A DNA stretch of 64,000 nucleotides from positions 620,001-684,000 of the forward strand of contig JAMXBD010000687.1 of NCBI GenBank assembly GCA_024138025.1, in the 5' to 3' direction. Source of the DNA: Combretum micranthum (taxonomy: Eukaryota; Streptophyta; Magnoliopsida; Myrtales; Combretaceae). Each line of letters starts with the position of its first letter. The stretch's first letter is position 1. Under the pieces are notes generated by a model that searched no databases, was not told the origin of the DNA, and saw nothing but the letters and a program-made list of their open reading frames with translations. Positions 1 to 12,222 of the stretch are shown piece after piece. The position numbers were made by a program, and so were the translations under genes.

Positions 1-1
1 T

Positions 2-163
2 ACAATTCAGAAGCCGATCAAAATCCTGGATAGAATTGATAAAGTGTTGAGGAGGAAGGTAATTCCTTTTGTAAAAATCTTGTGGACGGGCCAAACTGAA
101 AGAGAAGCAACTTGGGAGCCTGAAGAGGAAATGAGACTAAAGTATCCCGAGTTATTTGAGTAA
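2..163 (+). CDS. C-terminal end of Ty3/gypsy chromovirus polyprotein (partial)
   Basis: The open frame runs in from the window edge for 54 codons and ends at TAA (161-163). It reads through residues such as VKILWTGQ, EATWEPEEEM and YPELFE, which is the usual tail of plant chromovirus integrases (chromodomain region: W..., EATWE, YP.LF). Only the end is visible, so I cannot judge whether the polyprotein is intact. Just downstream lie the typical 'TTTCGGGGACGAAAC' spacer (about 182-196) and a purine-rich tract (about 203-215), followed by the LTR at 216. This is the expected 3' order of a plus-strand Tekay/Del-type element. The rest of the element lies left of the window. Confidence 0.85.
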   Translation, partial: TIQKPIKILDRIDKVLRRKVIPFVKILWTGQTEREATWEPEEEMRLKYPELFE

Positions 164-215
164 TAATTAAGGTAAGTTAAGTTTCGGGGACGAAACTTCT
201 TGAAGGAGGGAAGAA

Positions 216-2915
216 TGAAATAACCATGAAATTTCCCTATCATATTTTATATGTATGTTATAGAATTTAAACATGCTTTTGATATGTATTGAATATGATT
301 TGTGTTCATGATGAATTATGTGTTTTATTATTGTGTTAAATATTCAAATACTCTAGAATTTATTAAATGTTTAGTTCATAAAATTTAAATTGTATTAACA
401 TGTAAGAATTATATTTGGAATGCATTAAAATGAGTAAATAGATCCATGCATGTAAGCCTCATGGTAGCATAATTCTTATACCTTAAAGGGCTAAAAACAA
501 GGTTAATTAACTAAAGACAAACTTATTAATTAGCCTTTGATAAGTCATTAATTTCCCTTAATTCCTTATGCCTCAAAAGTCAAACCTTAAGATAATATCA
601 ACTTTATTATTGCAAAATTCGTGCACAAATTTCAGACCACCAAAACATGCCTTCAAAAGCTTCAAAACCCCATTTTCTTCTTCTCCAAAGCTCTCCCATG
701 GATCTATATAGATAAGCCTTTCATTTTCTATATTTTCCACCATCAAAAGCATGCTAGAGGATCACAAAACCAAGGTCTAAAGTTCTATTGGTAAGTATGT
801 GTTTCATGTCTTCAAAATGTGCAAGTTCATTGTTTTTTTTAGCAATAGATTTTAAGCTTAAATTTGTGTTTGAGGACTTATATGCTTTGTTGGTTGTATG
901 AGAAGTGTTTTGTTGTTATAGGAGTTAGTTGTATATGTAGTATAAGAGATTAGAAGTGTTGAGAAATGCATATGGTTGATGACTAAGTGTTGGGTGTAGT
1001 GATTTGGGGTTTGAAGTATGATTTGTGTATGATGATTTGTGGTGGAGAGTTTGATGATTTGAGTTGGAGTTTATGTTGTTTGAATAATGTAATGAACATA
1101 TAACAAGCTTTGGGAAACTTGAAATGAGTTTAAGAGAAATTTGGAAGTGTAAAATTAACTTGAAAAACAGAGGAGTTTAAAAGAATTTTCGCAACTTGTT
1201 ACAGAGTGTACGCCGGCAAAGTACGCTGGCGGTGTTGAATCCTACGCTGCCGGTGTACGTTGGAAATTTGCCGGTGTTGAAGATGCACTCGGGGACCAGA
1301 ATCGTCGACCCTTAACGCTGGCAAATTTTCAATTTACGCCGCCGGCGTTGAAGTCCGGCGTTGGATTCCCTGTTTCGCAGCCTGTTTGTAATTTGGCCAT
1401 AACTTTTTCATCCGACCTCCGTTTGAGGTGATTCAAGTTGCGTTGGAAAGCTTAAAAAGAGATCTACAACTTTCATGTTTTAAGATTTTACAAATTACAA
1501 AAGTATCAGTGCTTAAATTTCAATTCTTTTCAGCTGATACACTTTCCAACAAAGTTTAAAACTCATTGTTGTTTGCTAAAAGTTGTCCAAAGCTTGATAA
1601 ATGGTCATTTAAGTATTTGTTGAGTATTGTATGATAATATATGATATCTAAATGCTATGTGATGATGTTATAATGATTTATTTGAATTTCTTTGGATGAT
1701 TATACTAGAGCTTTGATGAACATATATACTTGAACTAAGTGTGAGTTTGCAATTATTTTTGTTACAGTGATTGATTCCCTTTCGGTTATTCCCATTGACT
1801 CTCAAGCTAGTACAGGTACGCAGTGACTTGCTTGTATGTTTGTTAGGGTAGGCATACTTAAATTTGATATAAATTCAAATGACTTAAATATTGCTTGATT
1901 TGCTTGTGTTTTCACCGTTGAATCCGGTCCGAGGAGCGGTAACTTATCATGATGCAATGATATGTTAGTGTAGGCGCTTAGGCCAATAGTCATGATGCAA
2001 TGACTAGGCTCGGCGGATAATCGATAGGAAAATGTAGTAACTGAGCAACATTTACTTATTCTTGAAAAGAAATAGTATAACTTAATTCAATGTTTATGGG
2101 AGCATGTGAATTAAATTATATTATGGATTGAGTTAAGTGAAGTTGGGCAACGGCTATATAACCTATATGAGATTATTCTTTTCAGTGTAACGTTATCTAG
2201 GAGATATAGATATTCGGGCTATCTATATCAACCCCTGAGCGTCGTGAGCGTTACTCAGGATCCCAGAATCCCATGGCTTGTTCCGGAGTTTGAATACTCC
2301 AATGATGATTTGATTAATGATTTCTAATGAAAGATAAATAAAACATTAATGTTGCATTGCATTAGTCTAGGTATGATTGCCACTACGCTTTTGAGTGTTG
2401 TTGCTGTGTACTGGGCCTTTGGCTCACTGATGCTATATTTCAGGTAATGACGATTGTTATGATGATATGGGCTATGGGTCGGATTGGGAGAAGTTCATGG
2501 ATGAGTGGGCGAGTAGGAATCGAGTGCAAGATGGCAAGGAAGGAAAATTTTTGAACAAGTTGTGGGTTCAATTTTGTATTTTGTATTTTGAATAGAGGCT
2601 TGTTAGTTAAGCCTTGTTTGTATATAAAGACTTAAAGTCTATTTTTCTTGTTTTGTAAAAACTTATGTAAGTTTTGTTGTGACATGTGTTTGACACAAGA
2701 TTGTAAATTATTTCTTTAAAAGTTCTATATGAATAGATTACTCAAGTGAGTAATCCTTTTGTAAAAAGTCTTTATATCAAGTTATAGTGGGATCAAACAA
2801 ACAATTCACATAAATTGTTAGATTTATGACAACCTTACATATAATATGAAAATATTATATGTGGTTGGGGACTTGACTTGCTAAATCTTAAGGATTGGTG
2901 GATCGGGTCTTTACA
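216..2915 (+). repeat. 3' LTR of a Tekay/Del-like chromovirus (2.7 kb)
   Basis: The LTR begins TGAAATAACC directly after a polypurine tract (GGAGGGAAGAA) and ends ...GGGTCTTTACA. Long LTRs of this size are normal for the Tekay/Del chromovirus lineage. Inside are a TATA-like CTATATAGATA (about 701-711), a GT-splice-donor-like GGTAAGTATG (about 791-800), a GC-rich block of CGCCGGCG-like motifs (about 1205-1375), and the 'CTGGGCC...GGCTCAC...CAGGTAATG' block (about 2410-2450) typical of this LTR class. The boundary at 2915 is supported because the interrupted gag frame on the other strand stops exactly there. The 5' partner LTR is outside the window. Confidence 0.8.
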
Positions 2916-3807
2916 AACAACAAAATCTTTGCCTTACATACATGATTTTTGTGATATTTCTCATCGTAATTGTAACATAAATCTTTCTCACTTCTAGCCA
3001 TCAATTCTATTGCTGACAATTTATGGACAGACAAAGTTTTACTTGATGATACTCCTTGTTTTGATTTAACCATCGTTGTGTGTAACAATCCTTTGCCTCC
3101 ATGTTCATCAACTTTAAGCATACTTTTACCAATATTATTGAATTTGAAAGCTTTTGAAGTCAAATGAGCTTGTAGAGAAGACAACTTACTTTCATGTAGT
3201 TTTACTAAACTAATAGCATGCAATAAATTGGTAGGTTGAAACGCTAAAACCTCTTGTAAAATTAGTGGCTTCAAACTTGAGATAAAAGAGCTTTGAAGAG
3301 ATCTTTCCAATAACCTACTTATTCTATTTGATAAGCTCTCAAATTCGCTTTGATACTCTTCAATAGTGCCTTTTTGAGTCAATTTAGCTAACTTTCCTTG
3401 TAAGTCTTCAAACTGTGAAGGCCTAAGATGTGACTTAATTGTATGTGTAAACTACTCCCAATTACAAATTAGATGATTATTGTGCATCTATTGATACCAA
3501 TCGTAAGCTTTGGATTCTAAAGCAAAAGAAGCTAATTTGAGACACTTTATTTCAGGCATATTATGAAAATTGAAGAACTGAGTTGCTTTAAACAACCATT
3601 ATGTGGGATCTCCTTTACTAAACTTAAGCAATTCTATCTTAATATGTTTCATATGTCCCCAATTTGAACATAATTCTCTACTGGTGGAAGATGATGAGTT
3701 TCCTATTTAATTCCTCACTTGATTTGAATTAACAGACGAAGATAAAGCATGCAACTACTACATAATTGCATTCATGTTATTCATAGGCTTCTTGAAATCT
3801 TGCATAT
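2916..3807 (-). pseudogene. Ty3/gypsy gag pseudogene cut by two LTR insertions
   Basis: On the minus strand a gag reading frame can be followed from about 3800 to 2916, with several stop codons in the N-terminal half (about 3400-3780) and an open stretch from 3382. The retrotrans_gag signature is clear: 'GDPT.WLFKATQFF' and 'ALESKAYDWYQ' upstream, then EEYQSEFESLSNR. A zinc-knuckle remnant reads CYNYDEKYHKNHVCK; its second cysteine is replaced by tyrosine, so it is not functional. The residues after CKAKILLFV come from the neighbouring LTR: the true gag was severed at 2915/2916. At its upstream end it is interrupted by the solo LTR at 3808. It is the oldest layer of this nest. Confidence 0.8.
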
Positions 3808-5374
3808 TGATAAGTCATTTATACTCCATTCAATTTATAAGAATTCATGTTTATTTGGATTTAGTATTAGATAAATACTTATAAATTTGTTCTATTATTA
3901 TGAAAATGTTGTTTTTGAACTCCTAAGATCAAGTAAAGAAGAAACAAAGTGATTTGAATCAAATTTAGAGCAAAACAACTAAAACAATTGAAGATTAGAT
4001 TCAATCGCGTCTTTATAGAAGGAACCAAAGGCACGAATAAGGCAAAAGGACAAACCGTGCCCTAAGTCGTGATCGCGGTTACACTTACAATTCAAGCTGA
4101 GGCAAATTGCGTTTTTGACGAAGAAGGAACATAGCACAGCATCCGCAGTTCTAACTACAATATGAACTGAAGGTGAATCGAACCCCTAATGAAAAGAAAC
4201 AGCTTATATCGTAACCAACCTTCGAAACCACGATCCAAGTCATGAAAAGTGACCTTGCCTTTGTTGCCACTCACACGTTGTCTTGAAATAAAGAACATGA
4301 AGATATGTACAATATTCATTGAAAAGAATCTACCTTGTTAGCGAAGAAAATCTTCACATTTTTCGTGCCCTAATACCTGTAAATAAATGCGCACAGATGT
4401 TGTAAAAATATATTTACTAAATGTAATAAATTTTTGACATAGTATAGAGAAAAGAGAGAATTTCTTGTGAGAGAAACTTTTCTTTTTCAGAAATTCAAGT
4501 TTCTGGGTAATTTCATATTAACATGATTTTTGTTCTTGCAAGATTATATCTCCTGAATTTATGTTTGATATTTCATATCCAAGGAGAAATAATCATTTCA
4601 ACTTAGGGTTTGTGAAGTCAAAACTTGATTCATATGATGTAAACGTCTTTAAATTGCATATTGACTGGGTACTTGTAATTAGTAGCTTGAACCCTAATTC
4701 GTGAGTCTATATGAGTGCACCATGTAGATTCATGTTTGATTTCATTCTTTTGAGTAGATCGATAAATCATTCTTTTGAGCAGATCTGGGTTGCTAATGAA
4801 GTTGCTCATAATCACTTAAAGATAGGGATGGTGAAACTTTCTATCACTTGATTTTAACTTCATTAAAATGGGTTTTAATCAGAGGATTCTTAATTTTTAT
4901 GTAGATCTAGGTTGCTGATAGCTTGTGAAGAGACTCTGGCGGTTTGATTTAAATCTAGAGTTTTTGAAATTAAGAAAGGCTTTAGCTTACCTTAATGGAT
5001 CCAATGGTATAAGTATACCTAGTAAACAACTCGTAATTTGTTAAGAAATTACATGATAAGGACTTGGTGAAGCAAATCTTAAGCTTACTCTTACATTAAC
5101 AAACTTATCTTATAACTTGTCCTTGATAATGTATATATAATTAGTATTAACCTTAGCTTAACTTTTTACTATTCATAATCTTTTTTTGAGTTTCTCTTTG
5201 GCTAGATAATAAATAAAAAGTGAGTACAGTAGATGCTAATGATCTTTAAAGAATATGATCTAATACTTTCTATGCTACTTCTATAGGTGTGCTTACCTAT
5301 ATTGGTGATTGCGACCAAAGTTGAATAGAATTTTTACAAATTTTTGCACAAATATATACTAAACATGAAAATGG
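3808..5374 (+). repeat. Solo LTR of a Ty3/gypsy-type element (about 1.57 kb), candidate
   Basis: The segment starts TGATAAGTCATTTATACTCC and ends near 5374. CATAT occurs on both sides (3803-3807 and 5375-5379), fitting a 5-bp target-site duplication. Its middle holds GC-richer 'AACCGTGCCC...GATCGCGGTT' text (about 4050-4080), and its end has 'GTGCTTACC...GATTGCGACC' (about 5288-5312), as in LTRs of Athila/Tat-like elements. Length and start resemble the better-supported solo LTR at 15640-17169 in opposite orientation. The last two bases are GG rather than CA, so the right boundary is inferred from the TSD only. It holds no coding region; short ORFs inside it are not credible. Confidence 0.5.
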
Positions 5375-6128
5375 CATATGATAATTTAGACGATTTGTAT
5401 ACATCTTAATAATTGTAGATTGTGAATCATTAGTAAATGTAAATAATTATTGTAATTATCATGAGTGCATTAAACATATTAATAAGAGCATGTGGATTGT
5501 GTTGAACTTGTATGTTCAATGTGGATTTTGATGAGATAATATAACGTACGATTAACTATTCAATTATTGTAAACTACTCTTAATTAGTCAAATATAATAT
5601 ATGTCTATGTTGTGTGATCCTGTGGAGTTTCTGAATGAACAGTATCAATCGAGAGCTAGACAACTTCAATCTCCAAGACGCGATAAAGTTTAAGGCTAAA
5701 GATTGACAAGATTAAAAATAAAGAATCAGTGGTTGAGGGCTGACAAGTACATTGGCTTAGGGCAACAAATTTAACTTAAGACTCGACGAAGCTTAAAAAA
5801 TGTACAGCCTTGGTTGAGGGGTTCATCGAGGGCTCAATGAGTCTAAAGGTTAGGGCATGATAAAGCTCAAGACTAAGACTTAACAAAAGTTCAAAGTTAC
5901 ATAGCTCTAGTCGAGGGTCACGTCGAAGCCTTAACGTGTTTAAGCTTCGAGTGCGATAATTTAAATTTAAGGCTCGATAGAGTAAAGACATAACTAGTGC
6001 AAATGTGAGGCGTAACTCTTTAAGGAGAGATAAGTCTTAAGGCGCGACAAGTTTATTTTAAGGCTCAAAGAAGTATGTGTGAGGATAGGCATGTCGAGGA
6101 CAAACATGAGGCTCGACAAGCTTTAGGG
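5375..6128. other. Intergenic; degenerate GGCTCGACAAG-type motif region
   Basis: No gene is visible. From about 5690 to 6115 the phrase 'AAGGCTCGACAAG' recurs in diverged form (for example near 5776, 5967, 6040 and 6107), mixed with 'GTCGAGGG'. It may be the 3' internal part of a copia-like element whose LTR follows, or simple degenerate repetition. A minus-strand ORF here (5776-5991) has no recognisable content. Confidence 0.4.
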
Positions 6129-6725
6129 AGTGATGGTTTAAATATTGGAGCTGATGTGGCAAGAAAAATGCTGTTGAAGTGCATTAAATGCTTAGCAGCT
6201 TAAAGACATTATCTCTAACGGACATTTGAATTTTGAAGGTTGTATATGTATATACTTAGTCCTTCGAAGATAAATAGAGATACGAAGAGCCCAATTTTTT
6301 AACGTGGTTTTATTGCGATCAAACAGAAACTTTTTTTTTTCTTGTTCTCTTGTGAATTAATTTGCAAATCAAAAAAAGGGAGAAATGCACTCTAGTGCTC
6401 TGCTCTTATATTTGCTACACATCTAAGAGTATTTATAGAGAGAAAGGAAATACTTTAGTTCCTGAGAGTTGTATCTGCTTAGCTTGAGCTTATTATCTTT
6501 TAGAATAATAAAAGTGGTGGTGAAGACCTCGATTGAGGCATTGGTGGACCATAGAAAGTAGGAAGAGGGCCGAACTCTACGTTAATTTTGCCTTGATTTT
6601 CTCTATCCCTATCTCATTTAAATTATGCATTATATCTGTTGTTGTCTATCTTTTCCAAATTAAATTTATTTTTCATATGCTGAATTAAAATTAATTATTT
6701 GGGCTTTTAAGGCTAATACTTAATC
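6129..6725 (+). repeat. Copia-like LTR remnant (low confidence)
   Basis: The sequence after AGGGAG begins TGATGGTTTAAATATTGGAG and later contains 'GGTGGACCATAGAAAGTAGG' followed by 'GGGCCGAACTCTACGTTAAT', a style of R/U5 region found in plant Ty1/copia LTRs. It ends with 'GGCTTTTAAGGCTAATACTTA'. I see no primer-binding site and no clear target duplication, so it may be a truncated or solo LTR. Confidence 0.4.
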
Positions 6726-6741
6726 CCCCCCAGCTCTCTCT

Positions 6742-9700
6742 CCTATAATTCCCCTAATTTGATATAACATGATTATAATAATTACCAAAAATACAATACA
6801 GAATCATAAAAAACTATAAAAAAAAAAGTAACAAAAATCTCTTCAAATTTTTCGCGAATTAAAATTATTAAAGTATGAACAAATTTAATTATAGTTACAA
6901 AAAATTAGAATCTTTGCCAATAAAATTTAAAAATGCAAATTATTACTTCTATAACTTTAAACAAATAATGATTAATTATAAACCGATCGTTACTGAAAAA
7001 TTCAAAATCAATTTCTTTAAGTTCAATACTTAGAAAAATAAGATTCTAATAGTAATACAATGATTTTAATTATCTTTAATATTTTAAAACTATAAAATAG
7101 CACAAGAAAATTTATTATTATCAATAAATAGGATAAATAATTCATATACAGTAAAAGATAATATTTTAGGATAAGAATCAATAACTCAACAAATAATCAT
7201 AGTTTACTGTAAATCTCTATTACAATAAAAGATGATTAATTTTAAACCTACTGGTTATAAAAAGATAGTTTAAAGATAAACCATTACAATTATAAAATAC
7301 GCAAAAAGATAAAAAAATTAACAATACTAAAGAATCTAAACCTTAATTAAATATTTAAATTATACCAATATTTTAGTTAGAAAATTTTGAGTCTACAAGG
7401 ACTAAAATCCGTTATTAAACCATCGTAATCCGAGAATTTGTATAACTAGTAAAATAAATAGAGTAGCAAATGTAAAAAAAATATTAAATAAGGGACAGAA
7501 TAAAAACTCTAAGATAAAACTATGAGTAGTAATAAACTCATTTATAATTTAAAAACCTGAACAAAAATTCTCTAACCCTAATAGATACCAAAGACAAGAT
7601 TTCGTATTTTAAGCAAATAACTTAAGATATAATTAAAAGTAGCTATATATTTCAAAAACAATAAAAGACAACCCCTTTATAGAACATATTAACTATAAAA
7701 TGATAACTAAAAGATGAATTGCTAGAGTTATAAATACGCGATAAGAATAAAAATAGATCCATAACTAATAATCCAGACTTCAAAAAAAAAAATATTTGGA
7801 TTGCATCATTGATCTAGTTAGAAAAATTGGAGTCTATAAGTGCTAAAATCCTAATTTAGCCTATCGAACCTAGAAAACCATAATCGCATAAGATAGAACC
7901 CTAAAAATAATTAATCACATAGACTTTAAAACTCAAATTTGAACTCAATAATAATCGAGAAAATTTGTAGAAACTTTAAATAAATTTTTGGAGACAGAAC
8001 TCCTAAATAATTGATATAAATATACCTGGTTAATTTGATAAATTATCCTAAAATTAAAATAGATAAATAAAAAAATTATAATTATAACATTATGATACAG
8101 TTTCGGTGGATTTGGTATGGATATTGCGGTTGATAATTGTCCAACATCTCCAGCTGAAAATTTGCAAGAAAAGGAGTCAAGTTAGGAAGATAAGAGTCAA
8201 CAAAAATAAGTGTAAAAACCAATCCAAACAAACACCACATTAAATACAAAGATGATCATGCATGCAAATTGATATTTCGGTGGAAATTTTTGTTCCTTCT
8301 TAGCTAAATGTTTCTTCAAGGAAGCTACCTCATTTGCCTATATATATAAATATATATATATTCCTCTTAATGAACTAAGAAACAAAACCATACCAGTTCA
8401 AAACAATCACACAAACTTATCTCCATAAACAAGCTTCAATAAGACACACACAAAGCTTAGAAAAGGATCAGGCTACGGTAAGGAAAAATACATTTCAAGC
8501 TAGTTTATATAATAAAAATTAGCTTAAACAATGTTTTATTTAACCTAGGTTCGTGTCAAGCTTGAAAAGGATTAAACACCTCCATAACAGCTCAAATAAG
8601 GTAATATCCTACTCTAAAACTCCATTTATACATTGTGATATATATAGAAGCTAGGAAATCACAAGTTATGATGATTATGAGATGTTATATGTGCTGATAA
8701 ATCATGAACAGTAGCTTATGATGATGTCAAAACACTCAAAAATAATTTAACATACAAATATAATACTTATAGGATGAGAAAATTTTTGAAAAACAAATAA
8801 AATAATGAACAGTACCTACGCTAACCATATATCGGTGGCATACATGGCAAGACTTGTAGCGTACATGGAAAAAGTAGTGGCCTACACGTCGGTGTTTCCT
8901 AGAAAACGCTATGTAAAAATAAACGAACGCTGACGATATATATTGTCTACATTAGTGGCGTATGTAGAAAAGCTGGTAACCTTGAGCCAGTGTACACTAG
9001 ACGTAAAGTTACGTAAAAATTTAACGAACGCCAGAGCAATCTAAAGTTCAACGCTGGCAGCATAGGTGCTAGCGTACGTGCAAAATTTTCCTGGACAAAA
9101 TCTATTTGTCCATAACAGTATATATATATAATATATATATTATATAAGAGAAGAAGAGAAGAAGAAGAAAACAGAAAATAAAACTTAATAAATAATATAA
9201 ATAATTTACGACTAGTATGTTTGAATATTGTTAAGTGTTAAACTTTAGTAAATTTTAAATAGAAAACACTTCTGTCATATTAGATAAAAAGATTAGATTA
9301 TAATAATTGTATAATAATTACTTTATATAAGTAAGTATATAAGAATGGAAAATGTAAATAAGTCATAATTGAAAATAATGTGATTCCCATAAATAACAAA
9401 TAATAACAAGAAATGAGATCAATAGAAACATGATGTAAATGAAAAAAAATATAGTTACCATAAGGTGATCAAACTAAAAGAATGATATAAACATAATAAC
9501 AATGATGATGATAAAATACTAAACTATTAAACACAAACTCTATAATTATTCGATAAAAATAAATTTAAGTTTAGTAAATATTTTATTTGTATTTAAGCTC
9601 TAGAAAACTACAAATATGTTTAAAAAATATTTAAAGAACTAAATACTAGATATGATTATACAAATAATAAAAATTTCAAGACAAATAAGATTGACAAAAG

Positions 9701-11384
9701 AATAAATAATAAGAATTGACTATCAATATGGACACTAGTGGAAGAGAAACTTAAATAAATTTAGAATAAATAAAACACCCTAAATAAAATCTACAAGTTA
9801 ATTAAAATAAAGACAAGAAAAATAAAAACGAATAATAAATAATAAATAACAAATACCAACTATCTTAATGTAGACATATTAAAAAGACCACATAAACAGT
9901 AAAAGCTTAATAATAAAACTATTAAATAAGATTCAAAGTATTCTCTAAATTAGGAAGACTTCTCTTATATAGATATAAATTCTACAACTTTACCAAAAGA
10001 ATATAACTTATATAAAGTTAAGGCTCTTAACTAAGTAAACAAAAATATATTAAAATTGATAACTAAGACCTGAAAGAATACAGTCAATATCATTATATGA
10101 AATAATAGTATAGTAATAAATATTTATTATCTTATGTTATAGGAAAAATAGAACAGTTCTTAGGCTTCCAATAGCATATTACAACAAATTAGTGAGGATA
10201 ACAGATGAGTAACTTTAATCTTATCAAAATGTTTGTGCTTGTAGTATAACTATATTTGTAACAATATATTCAACTGATATGCATGTGGGATTGGGTATAC
10301 TGTATGATGCTTAATGTATGTCAAATTATCATAATATAAGCGATAATTATGTTGTATGATATTACTATATGAAGCATGTTGATGTTTGTCTGTAAATTGT
10401 ATGATCATCTTAAATCTGATTAAAAACTATTAGTATCATAAATGAAAATCGACATGCATTGCATAATTTGTATATACTGCATTAAAAAGAGTGGTAACCC
10501 CGCTGCATATTAGCGCTTTGGTTCTTTGTTAATCTGCTGGGTTTTTCTAGATGGCATTTTCCTAGTTCTACACAAGAGTACCTTTGTTCTGTTCGGTTTT
10601 ATGGAAACTAAAATGGCATCGAAGGAATGTCGCTCGTAGTATCAATGTGAAAGGGCTAATACTTAATGGAGTTTCTTCGTTCCAAAGATAAGAGTAAAAT
10701 GTTTAAAATTAATCTGTGAGAGTTTATGGCATCCATTCTTCCTTGGTTCTCTGATTCTCCTGGGCACGGTATATTACTCATCATGGTTTCTTTTCAACCC
10801 CGATGGGAGGGCGTAAATCTACATCCTATTTGGATTCCAAATTATCCAAACTTGTACTTATACATATTGTTGATTGTTGCATAACATACACTTGCTAATT
10901 AAACTTGTTTGTTATTACTTGATGTGTAGTCTAGTTAGATTATCTCACTGAGCCCGTAGTTTTGCTCAACCCCTAACAGTTTTTGTGCAGGAATAATACT
11001 AGCAGGGATTGGGCTAAGAATTTATGAAAAGTGTTTCTCCATCAAACTTTATTGAAATTAGAGATGTAGGTTATGATGAACTTAGAATACAAATTAGATA
11101 ACTCGTATAAATAAATAAGAACTTGTATTTTGTTGGTTGATACCCAATTTTTATTATTTGGTAGAGGATACCGATTTTCTGCGATCCTGACAAACTATGG
11201 AAAATCGAATTCCATAATAAGTCTAAATAAATATATTATATCCACGTAATTAAATTTTATGAAATAAATAAATAAGATAAAGTCTTGTAATCTCCAGCTT
11301 GCAAAACGGTTCTCATATTACAAGTGTACATGTGGTATAATAACTTTAGGGCAATGCCACTAGGCCTTATTTTGAAGTGTGACA
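6742..11384 (+). repeat. Old chromovirus-type LTR, long and AT-rich; left boundary uncertain
   Basis: Order and orientation match the LTR at 216-2915: a leader region with TATA-like TATATAAATA (about 8343-8352) and donor-like ACGGTAAGG (about 8474-8482); a GC-rich CGCTGGCAG-type block (8815-9105) followed by 'GTCCATAAC'; and, near the end, 'CACTGAGCCC...CAACCCC...GTGCAG' (about 10945-10990). It ends GAAGTGTGACA at 11384. The start is unclear: TATAATTCCCC at 6742 would fit a mutated TGTAATACCCC start, while TGTAAAAACC at 8211 is an alternative. A diverged duplication with about 440-bp spacing lies inside (7270-8150). I see no target duplication at the ends. It carries no coding sequence. Confidence 0.5.
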
Positions 11385-12222
11385 TCCTCCCCCTCTTGAA
11401 TAGTCCTAGTTCATTTTTAGATCGTGATTGGTAAAACTTAAATTTTAGCTGTATGTAACTAAAATTAATATTGAATTCTTTATTTTCATCATTTATTTAA
11501 AGTTTTATTAGTACAGTAAGTAAATTTATAGTTTTTCTAAGCAAATTTACATTAATTATAAAATCTTACAATTTTACGTTCTGATTCTACGGATTTGCTA
11601 GTAATTCTAGGTAGAATCTCAAGTTTGACAACCGTATTTCCTTAAATTTTCTTAAATTTATCAAATAAAATGGTGTTATATATTATAAGTAAAAATTTAG
11701 TATTTAAACTTTGTCCATTTTTATAATAACCTACATTCAATGGTATGAAGTTACTATTTACAAATTTTTGAGATATTTATGATACCTTAATTAGTTATTT
11801 CATTACAAAAATGAAAGGGACATTCTGGTCCCATGAACTATTTAATGGTTTAAATTTATACTTAACTATAATCACACTATTAAAATAATTATTATATCAA
11901 TTACTATATATACATATATTACACAATAGAAGTTTCCAAAATGAAAATGTTGAAAAAGTTAATTATAAAAATGAATAAATTTTAAGTAATTAAATGAAAA
12001 AAAATTTAGGTACTAAATTAAGGAATGTTCGCCCTTGTTATGTTCTTTCCATTGCTCAGAGTTGTGATTATCCAAAACCATCATGGTGAAACAATGTATT
12101 TCAAGAATTTAGCAATCCAAATGATGTCTTTATAAAGATAAAATAAATTTGTAGCATCAATTTCCATTCTTAAAACCATGTTCTAATCGATCTTTATAGA
12201 TAACTTTGTCAAGAGACAAAAC
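11385..12222. other. AT-rich intergenic DNA, nothing recognised
   Basis: No credible ORF, RNA gene or repeat structure. The first bases, TCCTCCCCCTCTTGAA, read on the minus strand as a polypurine tract, which raises the possibility of a reverse-oriented element edge. The last 5 bases, AAAAC (12218-12222), are the left target duplication of the copia element. Confidence 0.6.
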
